A stretch of 64,000 bases of DNA from Kamptonema formosum PCC 6407 (GTDB lineage Bacteria > Cyanobacteriota > Cyanobacteriia > Cyanobacteriales > Microcoleaceae): positions 727,399 to 791,398 of the forward strand of contig NZ_KB235898.1 in assembly GCF_000332155.1 (NCBI RefSeq). Direction: 5' to 3'. Shown here one piece after another: positions 26,201 through 35,343 of this stretch. Numbering within the stretch: position 1 is the stretch's first letter; the number at the start of each line of letters is the position of its first letter. Under the pieces are notes generated by a model that ran no database searches, had not been told where the DNA came from, and saw nothing but the letters and a program-made list of their open reading frames with translations. Position numbers and translations under genes: made by a program.

Positions 26201-29200
26201 TTAAAAGAGGCAACTCGGCAATTTTCTGCGCTGGGTTAGCAACGATTCCTTCCAGCAGAGTTTGGAAATGTGCGATCGTTCGAGAAATCGTGCTAGCTTC
26301 AAACAAATCTGTGTTGTACTCAATACGACCAATGATGCCCTCCGGTCTTTCCTCTACATCCAAAATCAGGTCGAATTTCGCCGTATCGGTCTGGATATCC
26401 AGATAACTCACATTCCAACCCTCAGTCAAAGATGGTATTAGAGGTTGAGGAGCAAACGCCACTTGGAACAAGGGGTTTTGGCTGAAGTTTCGGTCTGGTT
26501 GCAGTGTTTCTACCAGTTGTTCAAACGGTACATCTTCATGAGCATAAGCTGCCAAAGTTACTTCCCGCACTCTAGAGAGTAGGTCTTGGAAACTAGGGTT
26601 TCCTGACAGATCGGTACGCAAGACTAGGGTATTAATAAAAAACCCAATTAACTTGTCTATCTCTGGTCTGTTGCGACCCGCACTGAAAGTACCCAACACA
26701 ATATCTTCTTGTCCAGAGTAGCGATAGAGCAAGGTCTTGAATGCCGCCAGCAGGGTCATATAGAGCGTGACTCCTTCCTGCCGAGAAAGAGCCTTGAGTG
26801 CTTCTGTCAGGTTTTTGGATAGGCTCAAACGTTGCCTTTTACCCCGAAAAGTTGGAATAGGCGGTCGGGGACGATCTAATGGCAGTTGTAGTACAGGCAA
26901 ATCAGCTAGCTGTTGCTTCCAGTAGTCTAAATGACTTTCCAGAATTTCTCCTGTAAACCACTGTTGCTGCCAAACAGCAAAGTCGGCATACTGTACGGGT
27001 AATTCTGGGAATACTAGAGTTTTGTCATTACAAAAAGCTTCGTAGAGTGCCGCTAGTTCGGGAAGAAATACATTATATATAGAAACACCGTCCATGACGA
27101 TGTGATGGAATGTCAGGAATAATCTGTATTCTTCATCTGATAGCTGCATTAAAGTAGCCCGCAGCAATGGGGCAAAAGTTAAATCAAATGGTTGTTTTGT
27201 CTCTATCGTTGCTAACCGTAAAGCTTCTGCTTCCCGTTGGCTTACAGGTAATTGCCTCAAATCTACAAACGCTAGATTGAAAGTATCGATAGGTGGAGCG
27301 ATAACTTGAATTGGCTGTCCATCCACTGTAATGAAGCCTGTTCTCAAACTTTCGTGACGCTTGATAATTTCGTTGAGAGCTTTTGAAAGAGAATTAACGT
27401 CAATAGCACCGGGAAAACGAATCGTGCAGGGTTCGTTATAAACAGGGGTATCAGGTGCCAATTGTGATAGGAACCACAATTGTTGCTGGTTCCATGAAAG
27501 AGGCAAGTTTTGGTTCCTAGAAACTGCTTGGATGGGGGTAGCTTGCAAGTGAACCTTTTCCGAATCGCTTTCTGAAATGCGCTGCGCTAGTGAGGCTATG
27601 GTGGCAGATCCAAACAAGCTACCCACAGGCAATTTTAGTTTGAATGTGTTGCGTAATCGGCTGTCGATCTGGATCGCCAGTAAGGAATGTCCGCCCAATT
27701 CCAAAAAATTGTCGTAAATGCCAACTCGTTCTATTCCCAGCACTTCAGCCCAAATTCCTGCTATGATTTCTTCGATCGGGGTGCGAGGTGCTACATAATT
27801 TTCTTGCAAATCGGGTCTGGAAGTGTCTGGTGCAGGTAGAGAACGGCGATCGATTTTGCCGTTGGGGGTAAGCGGTAGTGCCTCCAACATGACAAAGCGA
27901 TCGGGCATCATATAATCTGGCAGTTTTTCTTGCAGGAAATTGCGGAGATGCGGTATCAACTTTTGGGCAACATTCCTCTGTAATGGTCGATTGGCGTAGT
28001 GGTTCCAAGGTTTGAGGGGAATAGTATTTTCTTGGGTAAATACTATCTTTTGATTTTCAGCTACTTGTGTTGTGGAACGATGTCTAAAAACTGCATCATA
28101 ACGGCCAGAAGCACTGGTTTCTAACCAGCTAATCTCAATTTGGCAATCTACTTCTTGACCTAATAGCCAAAGTTCTTCAGGATCTATTCCAAGTGGACAT
28201 TGTTTTTGTAAACTCTCACGCCATTCTCTGACAGTTTCTAGCCCTGAGTTAGTGTTTAGCCATTGGATAGTTTTGATTTCTGTGTCTAAACGTGCGTTGG
28301 GGACTTGTCGCAAACCGAGTATTTCCGACGAGTTTGTTTGTAGTAATTGGCGAATGGATGAAATTGTCCAATCGGGTTGCCAGTCTAACCATTCGATCTC
28401 TTTGGTGACAGAAACTGGTTCTCCGATATGCAGAATTACATCGTAGCGAAATCGAGTTAATTCATTGTGTTGAATACCACGCTTTGGCAGAATTTCGACA
28501 TGACTGATTTGTGGTAGATGTTGTTTTAAAGCGGTGAAAAAAGCTGGATCAATGACCAATTCTTCTTCTTGTGCCATTAGCGATCGCACTGTGGAAAGTA
28601 ATTGCGATCGCTCCATTTCTGGGGATGCCCTATATAATTGCACGGAGGCATGATAAGCTTCCAGGAGCAGCAGACTCCGCAGATCCCCTAAGAAAATATT
28701 CCCGCCACTGCGGACTGCATTCACTGCACCTTCTAGGACTTTCAACAAATACTCAATGCTGGGGAAATGCTGAATTACTGAGTTGATGACGATCGTATCG
28801 AGGCTGTCTGCTTCTATACCCTCAAAGTTGTCTGCCGTCCTTTCTAAAAGTGTGACATTCTCTAATCCCGGCACCGACATCTTCATCTGTTCGATATAGC
28901 GCAGTGCTTGTGGGGACAAGTCCGCAGCCGAGTATTGAGTGCAGTGAGGAGCAATTCGAGATAGTAATAAACCTGTTCCGCAACCGATTTCTAGAACGGA
29001 TTGGGGTTGCAATTGGAGAATGCGATCGACAGTATGCTCTACCCAGGAGCGCATCTCGTTTTCTGGGATAGGATCGCCTGTGTAGCTACTGTTCCAGCCG
29101 ATAATATTAAAGGTTTGGTTTTGATGGGTAGGGGTCTGGCTATAGGTATTATCGTAGAGCGATCGCCACTGCGAAATGAGTTCGGTATAGCTGTCTAACT

Positions 29201-30638
29201 CTGGCTCAGACGATAAAGAATTTTGTGGCTTTCCAACCACATAAGCCACGAGACGTTTGTTACCAGGCACATCTTCTCGGACTATGACAACAGCATCTCC
29301 CACATCAGGATTTTGCCTGAGTACCGCTTCAATCTCGCCCAGTTCGATACGGAAGCCGCGAATTTTCACCTGGTTGTCGATGCGACCGATAAACTCGATG
29401 TTTCCATCGGGTAGATAACGACCGAGATCGCCTGTACAGTATAGGCGATCGCCTGTATGAGGATTAGTGATGAAGCGCTGACTGGTTTTTTCAGGATCTC
29501 GCCAATAACACCTAGCTAGACCGATACCTCCGATGTAGAGTTGCCCTAGTTCCCCCTCCTGACATGACTCCATTGCTTCGTTCAGTACGTAGAAATGCTG
29601 GTTGGTCATAGCCCGACCGTAAGGGATGCTTTTCCATTCCGGGTCAACGTTGGCGATCGGATATAGGATAGACCAGATGGAAGCCTCGGTTGCACCTCCT
29701 AAGCTAATGACAGCAGGGGTTGAAGATTGGTCTAAACTTTCTTCGGACACTAGCCTAGAGGTCAAATCTTTGATTCGATCTGGCAAAGTTGGGGGTATCC
29801 AATCGCCGCTGAGAAGGACTAATCGCAGAGATGATGGCAGGGTTTTGCTATTACTAGCAGCATCATCCACAAGCATCTGCATCAATGGCGGTGCTGAGTC
29901 CCAGAGGGTGACTTGTTCTTGCGTCATTAGATCGAGCCAGTGAGCTGGATCTGGGGTTGCGGTCGTTTTGGGGATAACAACAGTTCCTCCCGCAGCCAGC
30001 AAGCCGAAAATATCATATACAGATAGGTCGAAGCTGAGGGAAGATACAGCTAAGACGCGATCGCCTGCTCCAACTTCAAAGCGATCGTTAATATCAAGAA
30101 GCGTGTTAACTGCACCGCAATGCTCGATCGCAACTCCTTTGGGTTGACCAGTAGAGCCAGATGTGTATATTACATAAGCTAAATTATCCCTTGCCACCTC
30201 TGTTTCAGGGTTTTCTTTGCTGAAGCGAGCGACTATTTTTGAATTCCCATCTAAACAGATAACATGAGCTTGGTGTTCGGGAAGAGAATCGACTAAATGC
30301 TCTTGTGTAAGTAAGACTGGCGTTTGGGAATGTTCTAACATGAATGCCAGTCTATTTACTGGATAATTCGGATCTAGTGGTACATAAGCTCCCCCAGCTT
30401 TGAGAATACCTAATAGACCTACAATCATTTCTAGCGATCGCTCTACACAGGCTGCAACCAATACCTCTTGCCCGACACCCAGAGTCTTCAGATAATGCGC
30501 CAACTGGTTAGCTTGGGAGTTTAGATCCTGATAGGTTAGCTGCTGCCCTTCAAAAATTACGGCAATAGCGTCAGGCGATCGCTTTACTTGGAACTCAAAT
30601 AGCTGGTGGATACACGCATCCTTTAAATTACCTAGCAT
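23250..30638 (-). CDS. NRPS: A-nMT-T-C-A(PilZ-like, duplicated)-T
   Basis: About 2462 residues from ATG 30638, which has an AAGGAAG site; a longer frame to 30725 lacks one. Module 1 is a loading A domain interrupted after its A8 motif by an N-methyltransferase (residues ~465-875, VLEIGCGTGLLL). Its pocket reads close to D-L-Y-D-L-S-L-I-W-K, one change from the known Cys code. Carrier Ser is near 983. Module 2 has an intact C domain (HHIVMDG) and an A domain with YTSGSTGIPKG and a D-A-L..G-G-T-F pocket (aliphatic). A PilZ-like domain sits between A8 and A9 (~1954-2047). The A8-PilZ-A10 block is then repeated (PilZ ~2191-2284), leaving the first carrier truncated. The final carrier has LGGHSLLMAQ (~2383). 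Confidence 0.88.
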   Translation of the reverse strand: MLGNLKDACIHQLFEFQVKRSPDAIAVIFEGQQLTYQDLNSQANQLAHYLKTLGVGQEVLVAACVERSLEMIVGLLGILKAGGAYVPLDPNYPVNRLAFMLEHSQTPVLLTQEHLVDSLPEHQAHVICLDGNSKIVARFSKENPETEVARDNLAYVIYTSGSTGQPKGVAIEHCGAVNTLLDINDRFEVGAGDRVLAVSSLSFDLSVYDIFGLLAAGGTVVIPKTTATPDPAHWLDLMTQEQVTLWDSAPPLMQMLVDDAASNSKTLPSSLRLVLLSGDWIPPTLPDRIKDLTSRLVSEESLDQSSTPAVISLGGATEASIWSILYPIANVDPEWKSIPYGRAMTNQHFYVLNEAMESCQEGELGQLYIGGIGLARCYWRDPEKTSQRFITNPHTGDRLYCTGDLGRYLPDGNIEFIGRIDNQVKIRGFRIELGEIEAVLRQNPDVGDAVVIVREDVPGNKRLVAYVVGKPQNSLSSEPELDSYTELISQWRSLYDNTYSQTPTHQNQTFNIIGWNSSYTGDPIPENEMRSWVEHTVDRILQLQPQSVLEIGCGTGLLLSRIAPHCTQYSAADLSPQALRYIEQMKMSVPGLENVTLLERTADNFEGIEADSLDTIVINSVIQHFPSIEYLLKVLEGAVNAVRSGGNIFLGDLRSLLLLEAYHASVQLYRASPEMERSQLLSTVRSLMAQEEELVIDPAFFTALKQHLPQISHVEILPKRGIQHNELTRFRYDVILHIGEPVSVTKEIEWLDWQPDWTISSIRQLLQTNSSEILGLRQVPNARLDTEIKTIQWLNTNSGLETVREWRESLQKQCPLGIDPEELWLLGQEVDCQIEISWLETSASGRYDAVFRHRSTTQVAENQKIVFTQENTIPLKPWNHYANRPLQRNVAQKLIPHLRNFLQEKLPDYMMPDRFVMLEALPLTPNGKIDRRSLPAPDTSRPDLQENYVAPRTPIEEIIAGIWAEVLGIERVGIYDNFLELGGHSLLAIQIDSRLRNTFKLKLPVGSLFGSATIASLAQRISESDSEKVHLQATPIQAVSRNQNLPLSWNQQQLWFLSQLAPDTPVYNEPCTIRFPGAIDVNSLSKALNEIIKRHESLRTGFITVDGQPIQVIAPPIDTFNLAFVDLRQLPVSQREAEALRLATIETKQPFDLTFAPLLRATLMQLSDEEYRLFLTFHHIVMDGVSIYNVFLPELAALYEAFCNDKTLVFPELPVQYADFAVWQQQWFTGEILESHLDYWKQQLADLPVLQLPLDRPRPPIPTFRGKRQRLSLSKNLTEALKALSRQEGVTLYMTLLAAFKTLLYRYSGQEDIVLGTFSAGRNRPEIDKLIGFFINTLVLRTDLSGNPSFQDLLSRVREVTLAAYAHEDVPFEQLVETLQPDRNFSQNPLFQVAFAPQPLIPSLTEGWNVSYLDIQTDTAKFDLILDVEERPEGIIGRIEYNTDLFEASTISRTIAHFQTLLEGIVANPAQKIAELPLLTEFERQQLVAWNHTQTNYPKDACIHQLFEEQVELAPDAIALVFEDQQLTYQKLNQRANQLAHHLRNLGVGPEVLVGICVERSLEMIVGILGILKAGGAYVPLDPTYPKERLAFMLEDASVPVLLTQTRLVESLPHQARVVCLDADWEVIERQSEENPSPQVIHDNLAYVMYTSGSTGIPKGVSVIHQGVVRLVKDTNYVNLSAEEVFLQLAPISFDASTLEIWGSLLNGGRLVIMPPHTPSLQELGEAIWGYQITTLWLTAGLFHIMVDEHLEDLKQVRQLLAGGDILSVPHVQKVIQELKGCQLINGYGPTENTTFTCCYRITEVNLIENSIPIGRSISNTQVYLLDTHLQLVPIGVPGELYIGGDGLARGYLNRPELTAERFILNPFSDKPSDRLYKTGDLARYLPDGNIEFLGRIDQQVKIRGFRIELGEIEAVLSQHPEVRESVVIKREDTSGNQRLVAYVVSNLRPERTPFKSECLAEFDGNPAVKLGTEDISLGGVGLVGVPDSCQVGQTVRLRLHLPGFDEELWLEGTVAWCRRNQAGIELALSAIEQNIFQHSIEYLLETQGFWKVLQRTAVGSLRNLVKQKLPNYMIPSSFVFLNALPLTPNGKIDRKALPEPDTFNPQLETTYVAPQTDLEQIITTVWQQVLHPEKVGADDRLLEIELGEIEAILSQHPDVRESVVMKREDAIGNQRLVAYIVSNLTPERTPFKSECLAEFDGHSALELRTEDISIGGVGLVGVPDSCQPGQTVRLRLHLPGSDEELGLEGTVAWCRGNQAGIELALSEIEQNIFQHSIAYLLETQGFWKVLQRTGVRSLRNFLKQKLPNYMIPSSFVFLNALPLISNGKRDSLALPVPDAINSQLETTYIAPQTELEQAIATVWQQVLNLEKVGVDDNFFDLGGHSLLMAQAHSKLCEVVDRDVSMIQMFKYPTISSLAKYLSQEESEESSVSENRDHIKKQKQAINRQKQKQRSQGKNKNG
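23496..24917. repeat. 711-bp intragenic tandem duplication in the NRPS gene
   Basis: Copy 1 is 24207-24917 and copy 2 is 23496-24206, offset exactly 711 bases at every landmark checked (GTTCGAT at 24911/24200, GCGTTGC at 24471/23760). Each copy encodes IELGEIEA to VG(A/V)DD, spanning the end of the adenylation domain, the PilZ-like insert and the start of a carrier domain. The repeat keeps the frame (237 residues). The copies have diverged at scattered positions, so the event is not very recent. Confidence 0.9.
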
Positions 30639-31184
30639 TTTATTCTTCCTTAGATCGAGCAATACTGAATTTTTGCACCCTTCGCGTAAGTATTGTTTTG
30701 CAATATTACGCCAGACCCAACACACTGAAATTCTTCCAGTAAAATTTTCTTATATAGCGTTTAATAATCTAGTATAAGCCTATACATTCAATGGCTGACC
30801 TCGCTAGATTTTTGTTGTTTCATCTAAAGTTTCTTACAATATTCTAAACACTTTTGAATGGCAACGGTAGAATCAGGGTTTGGGACTCCAAACTCACCGC
30901 GTAGGCGTAGCCAGCCGAAGGCATCGTCAACATTAAAATGACGGTTTCAGCCGTTTCTCTAAGAAACTGTCCGAATTATTGTTTTTATATCTGTTTAAAA
31001 AATATTGCAGTGATCTACGTCACTATGTTCTTCATCTTGAAGCAACCAAGATTTACCAAATCTTTTTAAGATATAAGTTACAGTCATAAAAAAATGGGTA
31101 AAATATAGAAGAGCAATAAAAAAGAAATGTAAACTCCCAATTGATACTCGTAAAAATTACTATCCATTTTTGCGGAGGAACAAT
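30639..31184. promoter_or_regulatory. Divergent intergenic region between NRPS and hph genes
   Basis: About 550 bases from which the NRPS cluster reads left and the hph operon reads right, so both promoters must lie here. It holds a 30-base REP-like repeat at 30897-30926. AT-rich tracts lie toward the hph side, and GGAGG stands eight bases before the hphA ATG. No operator could be identified. Confidence 0.5.
30897..30926 (-). repeat. REP-like 30-base repeat
   Basis: Read on the minus strand it is CGATGCCTTCGGCTGGCTAC followed by GCCTACGCGG. It matches 43636-43665 on the plus strand at about 26 of 30 positions. Such GC-rich dispersed units are common in cyanobacterial intergenic DNA. Confidence 0.55.
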
Positions 31185-32369
31185 ATGTCTAAACTTCCCT
31201 TAATTATTTCTGATGAAACCCTCCGGGATGGCGAACAGCAAGCTGGTCTTTTCCTCCCTTACGAAACTAAAAAAACTTTAGCTAAGCTCATCAGCCAAAC
31301 CGGAGTTCATCAAATAGACATAATGCCAGCAGTTCACGAAACTGAAGAACATTTACTAAAAACCTTGGTGGCAGAAGGTAATGGGAGCATTATGATGGCT
31401 GCCACAATGGTTGGCAAACAATTTATCGACCAGGCTTTAGCCTGCGGAGTAGAACGAATAATTCTCTTCTATGCCGTTTCAGACCGTCTTTTGCTTTTAA
31501 GAGATGCAGAAGTTCGCAATTTAGTAGCGTCCCCAGAGAAAATAGAGGATGACAATCTCCCTAATGCACTTGTCCACCGCGTTCGCCAGAATATGATTAA
31601 TAAAGTTTTGGAAAATCTGCGTTACGCGACGAGTGCAGAAGTTGGTTTAAAAGTAGAGTTTGCTGCCGAAGATGCCAGCCGGGCCGAGTTTAACTTTTTA
31701 GTGGATTGCATTCGCTCATTCCAACCCTACATCGAACACTTTGTCCTTTGCGACACAATGGGAATCCTCACTCCAGAAAAGACTTATGTATGGGTGCACG
31801 ACCTCATAGAATTGACCAATAATACAGCATTGGGAGTGCATTTTCATAATGACTTAGGCATGGCTCTCGAAAATACCATTCAAGCTGTCATCGCCGGATC
31901 TTCAATGATTTCTGGGACATTTTTAGGTATCGGCGAACGGGCAGGAAATATCCCACTAGAGCAAGTTTTAAATGGACTGAGATGGCGCTTTGGAATAGAA
32001 GTAGATGGTATTGATTATGAAGCCCTCACTCAAGTAACAAACTATCTCGATTCTCTAGGAGTTCGTCCCGCTCCCCCTTACTCTAAAGCTGCCCTTCGTC
32101 ACGAAAGCGGCATTCATGTAAATGGCTTTTTACGCGACCCAGATAGCTACCACATTTTTCCTTACGCCTCACCAGAAATTTGGTTTGGAAAATGCAGTGG
32201 AGCCAGCAATTTTCAGTACCTTTTTGAGAAGCAATTAAATCAGCCTCTCTCCCCTCAAGAATATAACCGAATGCGAGATAAAATTAAATCTTTTTCCATC
32301 CAAGAGGAGCGATGTTTTTCGCCTGAAGAGATAGTTGAGCTATTCAAGCAAGGATTTTTTAATGACTAA
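31185..32369 (+). CDS. hphA: 2-Isopropylmalate/homocitrate synthase-family protein, probable benzylmalate synthase (HphA-like)
   Basis: 394 residues from ATG 31185, eight bases after GGAGG. It condenses acetyl-CoA with a 2-oxo acid: the motif DETLRDGEQ carries the metal Asp and catalytic Arg, and HFHNDLG carries the metal His pair. At under 400 residues it lacks the leucine-sensing regulatory domain of housekeeping LeuA. A dehydrogenase gene and a fused LeuD-LeuC isomerase gene follow directly, matching the hphA-hphB-hphCD set known from Nostoc punctiforme. That set extends phenylpyruvate or hydroxyphenylpyruvate to homophenylalanine or homotyrosine. Placement beside NRPS genes supports precursor supply; a homocitrate or alkylmalate role cannot be excluded. 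Confidence 0.72.
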   Translation: MSKLPLIISDETLRDGEQQAGLFLPYETKKTLAKLISQTGVHQIDIMPAVHETEEHLLKTLVAEGNGSIMMAATMVGKQFIDQALACGVERIILFYAVSDRLLLLRDAEVRNLVASPEKIEDDNLPNALVHRVRQNMINKVLENLRYATSAEVGLKVEFAAEDASRAEFNFLVDCIRSFQPYIEHFVLCDTMGILTPEKTYVWVHDLIELTNNTALGVHFHNDLGMALENTIQAVIAGSSMISGTFLGIGERAGNIPLEQVLNGLRWRFGIEVDGIDYEALTQVTNYLDSLGVRPAPPYSKAALRHESGIHVNGFLRDPDSYHIFPYASPEIWFGKCSGASNFQYLFEKQLNQPLSPQEYNRMRDKIKSFSIQEERCFSPEEIVELFKQGFFND

Positions 32370-33420
32370 GCCATATCGCGTGGTAGCTCTCCCCGGTGAA
32401 GGAATCGGACCAGAAGTAGTAGATGCTTCTTTAAAGGTTCTCCAGCATTTAGCACAACTAGAAGGATTTTCTCTAGTTATAAACGATGCCTTAATCGGAC
32501 AACCTGCCTTCAATAAATTTGGAAATTTTTTCCCCGCACAAACGGCACAAATATGCGAAGGGTCTGATGGAATTTTGTTCGGAGCAGTGACAAAGGGTGG
32601 TATTCTCGAACTTCGCCAACACTTCGACTTCTTTACCAATCTTCGCCCTGTGCGTCCCTTTGAAACTTTATTGAATAAATCTAGCCTCCAGCCCCAAAAG
32701 ATTCAAGGACTCGATATATTGTTTGTTAGGGAATTGGTAAGCGGAATATATTTTGGCCCATCGGGACGAGAGCAAGACGATAATGGCTCTTATGGCTATC
32801 ACACAATGAAATACTACGATTGGCAAATTCGCCGCATTGCTAGAGTTGCTCTCCAAAAAGCTAAAGAACGCCGAGGGTTACTCACCGTCGCCCACAAGGA
32901 AAATGCTCTCCCACAAATACCTTGGAGCCGTTTAGTGCAGGAGGAAGCTAAGCATTTCCCTGATGTTCTAGTCGAACCTATGTTAGTAGATAACTTAGCA
33001 ATGCAACTCGTAGTCGAGCCGAAGCGATTTGATGTTATTCTGGCTGGGAATCTATTTGGGGATATTCTCAGCGATATCGGAGGGGCATTAGTAGGTTCCA
33101 TAGGGTTATTACCCTCTGCTAGTATTAACGAGGGAGGATTCGGCCTTTATGAAGCTATACACGGTACAGCACCAAATATTGCTGGGATGGGTATTGCTAA
33201 TCCTTTAGGAACGATCGGGGCTGTTGTATTAATGCTCCAACAATGGGGAGAAACCAATGCTGCTACTCGCCTAATTCAATCGATAGAAAGAGTTTTAGCT
33301 TTGGGCTACCGCACGGCTGACTTAGCCCCCCAAGGTCAAGAAATCTTGGTGAACACAAAAACTTTAACTGAGCTTATAATTCAACAGATTTCTGAGCTAG
33401 TTTTAGCAAATAATGAGTAA
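32362..33420 (+). CDS. hphB: Isopropylmalate dehydrogenase-family protein, probable 3-benzylmalate dehydrogenase (HphB-like)
   Basis: 352 residues from ATG 32362, overlapping the hphA stop by 8 bases (ATGACTAA), so the genes are translationally coupled. It is an NAD-dependent beta-decarboxylating dehydrogenase: ALPGEGIGPEVV at the N-terminus, FVRELVSGIYFG with the catalytic Tyr region, and the GLYEAIHGTAPNIAGMGIANP signature. It would oxidise and decarboxylate the 3-substituted malate made by the isomerase. Substrate assignment rests on the operon. Confidence 0.75.
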   Translation: MTKPYRVVALPGEGIGPEVVDASLKVLQHLAQLEGFSLVINDALIGQPAFNKFGNFFPAQTAQICEGSDGILFGAVTKGGILELRQHFDFFTNLRPVRPFETLLNKSSLQPQKIQGLDILFVRELVSGIYFGPSGREQDDNGSYGYHTMKYYDWQIRRIARVALQKAKERRGLLTVAHKENALPQIPWSRLVQEEAKHFPDVLVEPMLVDNLAMQLVVEPKRFDVILAGNLFGDILSDIGGALVGSIGLLPSASINEGGFGLYEAIHGTAPNIAGMGIANPLGTIGAVVLMLQQWGETNAATRLIQSIERVLALGYRTADLAPQGQEILVNTKTLTELIIQQISELVLANNE

Positions 33421-33428
33421 GAAAACTT

Positions 33429-35174
33429 ATGAAAACCGAACCAAAAGTGTTGAAGCTTGGGGATAATATTAATACAGACGATATTATACCAGCTAAATGG
33501 TGTACTACTGCTGACCCAGAGTATTTAAAACAGTATGCTTTTGAACATCTAATTGGTGAAGGAAATCTTCTGGGCTATAGTGAAATTGAAGCCGGACGCA
33601 ATTTCGGCTGTGGTTCAAGTCGGGAACACGCTCCTATTGCTATTAAAGCTGCTGGTATTAGAAAAGTCCGCGCTCATTCTTTTGCGGAGATATTTTACCG
33701 AAATAGTATCAATATTGGTCTGGCTTTAGAAATTTCTTCCCAACCGCAAAATCATCCAGTAGTTGAAGCTATCATGAATGCAGGAGGTTTAATTCCCTTT
33801 AACCAAAAGCGCAAAAGAGGTGAAATTTCTATTCCTAAAAGTGCAACTTCTGTTAGGGCAATGACTATGGCAGAAAAACTTTTGGCACGCGCTTCGGGAA
33901 ATGATTATGTACAGCCAGGAGAAACAGTTTTTGTTAAGGTCGATCTAGCGATGTCTCACGATGCTGTAGCTGCACCAGTTGCTAAGGTTTTTTACGTGCA
34001 TTTTGGGGAAGATGCCAAACTTTGGGATGTCAACCGCGTTGTTTTAGTAGCCGATCACTTTATCCAAGTTAACGATGTGCGAGTAGACCCTAAAGCTACT
34101 TTACTATATTCGGAAATGGTGCAGTTTGCACGAGCGCAAGGTTGTCATTTATTAGATGTAGTTTCCCCTGGAGAAGCGGCGGGTATTTGCCACGTTTTAC
34201 TGCCTGAAAAGGGTTTTATTCGTCCAGGTACGATTGTCGCCGGGACGGATTCTCACACTTGCACCTATGGGGCATTTGGTTGTTTTTCCACTGGTGTGGG
34301 AACGACGGATATGGCGAATATATTTGCAATGGGGGATATGTGGGTGCGAGTTCCTCCCACTCTACTTTTTCAACTTGAAGGAACTTTGCCCGAATATATT
34401 ACTGCTAAGGATATTATGCTGTTTATCCTGGGCAAAATCGGCTGTGACGGTGCTGCGGCTAAGGTGATGGAATTTCGAGGCAGTATTATTGATCGAATGC
34501 CAATGGAAGAACGCATGACTTTATCTAATATGGCAATCGAGTGTGGTGCAATGTGTGGGTTAATTGCTCCTGATGCTACAACTCGCCAATATTTACAAAG
34601 CTGCGGTCAAGATTTATTTGAGGAAGTTGTTAGTGACCCGGATGCTGATTATGAAGAAATCTATCATTTTGATTTAAATGATTTAGAACCACAGGTGGCT
34701 TGTCCTCCTAAACCCGACCAAGTAGTTGCAATTAGTGAGTTAGGAGAAGTGCCTATTACTAAGGCTTTTATTGGTTCTTGCACGGGGGGGAAACTTTCCG
34801 ATTTGGCGCAAGCTGCTGAGGTTCTTAAAGGTCGTCATGTAGCTCCTGGTGTGAGTCTTTTTATTGTGCCAGCTTCTTTGGAGGTGCGTCAAAAGGCTGA
34901 GAATTTAGGGTATATGCAAATATTTGAAGCGGCGGGAGCAACTGTTCTTAAATCAGGTTGTGGTGCTTGTATTAATGCTGGACTTGGGGTGTTAAATAAG
35001 GAGGAGACGGGCGTTTATGCTACCAATCGTAATTTTAAAGGGCGAAGCGGCGATCCAAGTGCGAATAACTATTTAGCTTCTCCCCGCATGGTGGCTATTT
35101 CGGCAGTTGAGGGAAAAATTAGCGATCAGCTTAGTAAGGAGAAGGTAATAGCTAATAAACTCTTGCACATCTAA
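33429..35174 (+). CDS. hphCD: Fused aconitase-family isomerase small+large subunits (LeuD-LeuC fusion, HphCD-like)
   Basis: 581 residues. The N-terminal ~165 are the swivelling small subunit (GDNINTDDIIPAKWC, FGCGSSREHAP). The C-terminal ~415 are the iron-sulfur large subunit (VADHFIQVN, GTDSHTCTYGAFG). Its cluster cysteines fall in SCTGGK and SGCGACIN, plus the SHTCTYG region. It isomerises a 2-substituted malate to the 3-substituted form. Separate LeuC and LeuD are usual; fusion with the small subunit first resembles the HphCD arrangement of homophenylalanine synthesis. Eight bases separate it from hphB. Confidence 0.78.
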   Translation: MKTEPKVLKLGDNINTDDIIPAKWCTTADPEYLKQYAFEHLIGEGNLLGYSEIEAGRNFGCGSSREHAPIAIKAAGIRKVRAHSFAEIFYRNSINIGLALEISSQPQNHPVVEAIMNAGGLIPFNQKRKRGEISIPKSATSVRAMTMAEKLLARASGNDYVQPGETVFVKVDLAMSHDAVAAPVAKVFYVHFGEDAKLWDVNRVVLVADHFIQVNDVRVDPKATLLYSEMVQFARAQGCHLLDVVSPGEAAGICHVLLPEKGFIRPGTIVAGTDSHTCTYGAFGCFSTGVGTTDMANIFAMGDMWVRVPPTLLFQLEGTLPEYITAKDIMLFILGKIGCDGAAAKVMEFRGSIIDRMPMEERMTLSNMAIECGAMCGLIAPDATTRQYLQSCGQDLFEEVVSDPDADYEEIYHFDLNDLEPQVACPPKPDQVVAISELGEVPITKAFIGSCTGGKLSDLAQAAEVLKGRHVAPGVSLFIVPASLEVRQKAENLGYMQIFEAAGATVLKSGCGACINAGLGVLNKEETGVYATNRNFKGRSGDPSANNYLASPRMVAISAVEGKISDQLSKEKVIANKLLHI

Positions 35175-35343
35175 TTGTCCAAACCACTCTAGACTATACT
35201 CAGGGTTTTAGCTTCTAAATTATACAAGTTAAATAGGCGATCGCTCACTACCTACACGATGAAAGCAATAACACTTTTAGTCTTTCACTACCAAACTGCC
35301 CGAAGCCTCGATCATAAGCAGTTTACCATAATCAGATTTGGTA

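Noticed and set aside
15016..30638. Anatoxin or microcystin cluster
   Set aside because: There is no proline-loading A domain or prolyl dehydrogenase (anatoxin) and no Adda-type PKS set (microcystin); domain order fits neither.
31185..35174. Housekeeping leucine biosynthesis (leuA-leuB-leuCD)
   Set aside because: The synthase is too short for LeuA, lacking the regulatory domain, and the isomerase is a fused small-large protein; the set beside NRPS genes fits hph better, though this is not proven.
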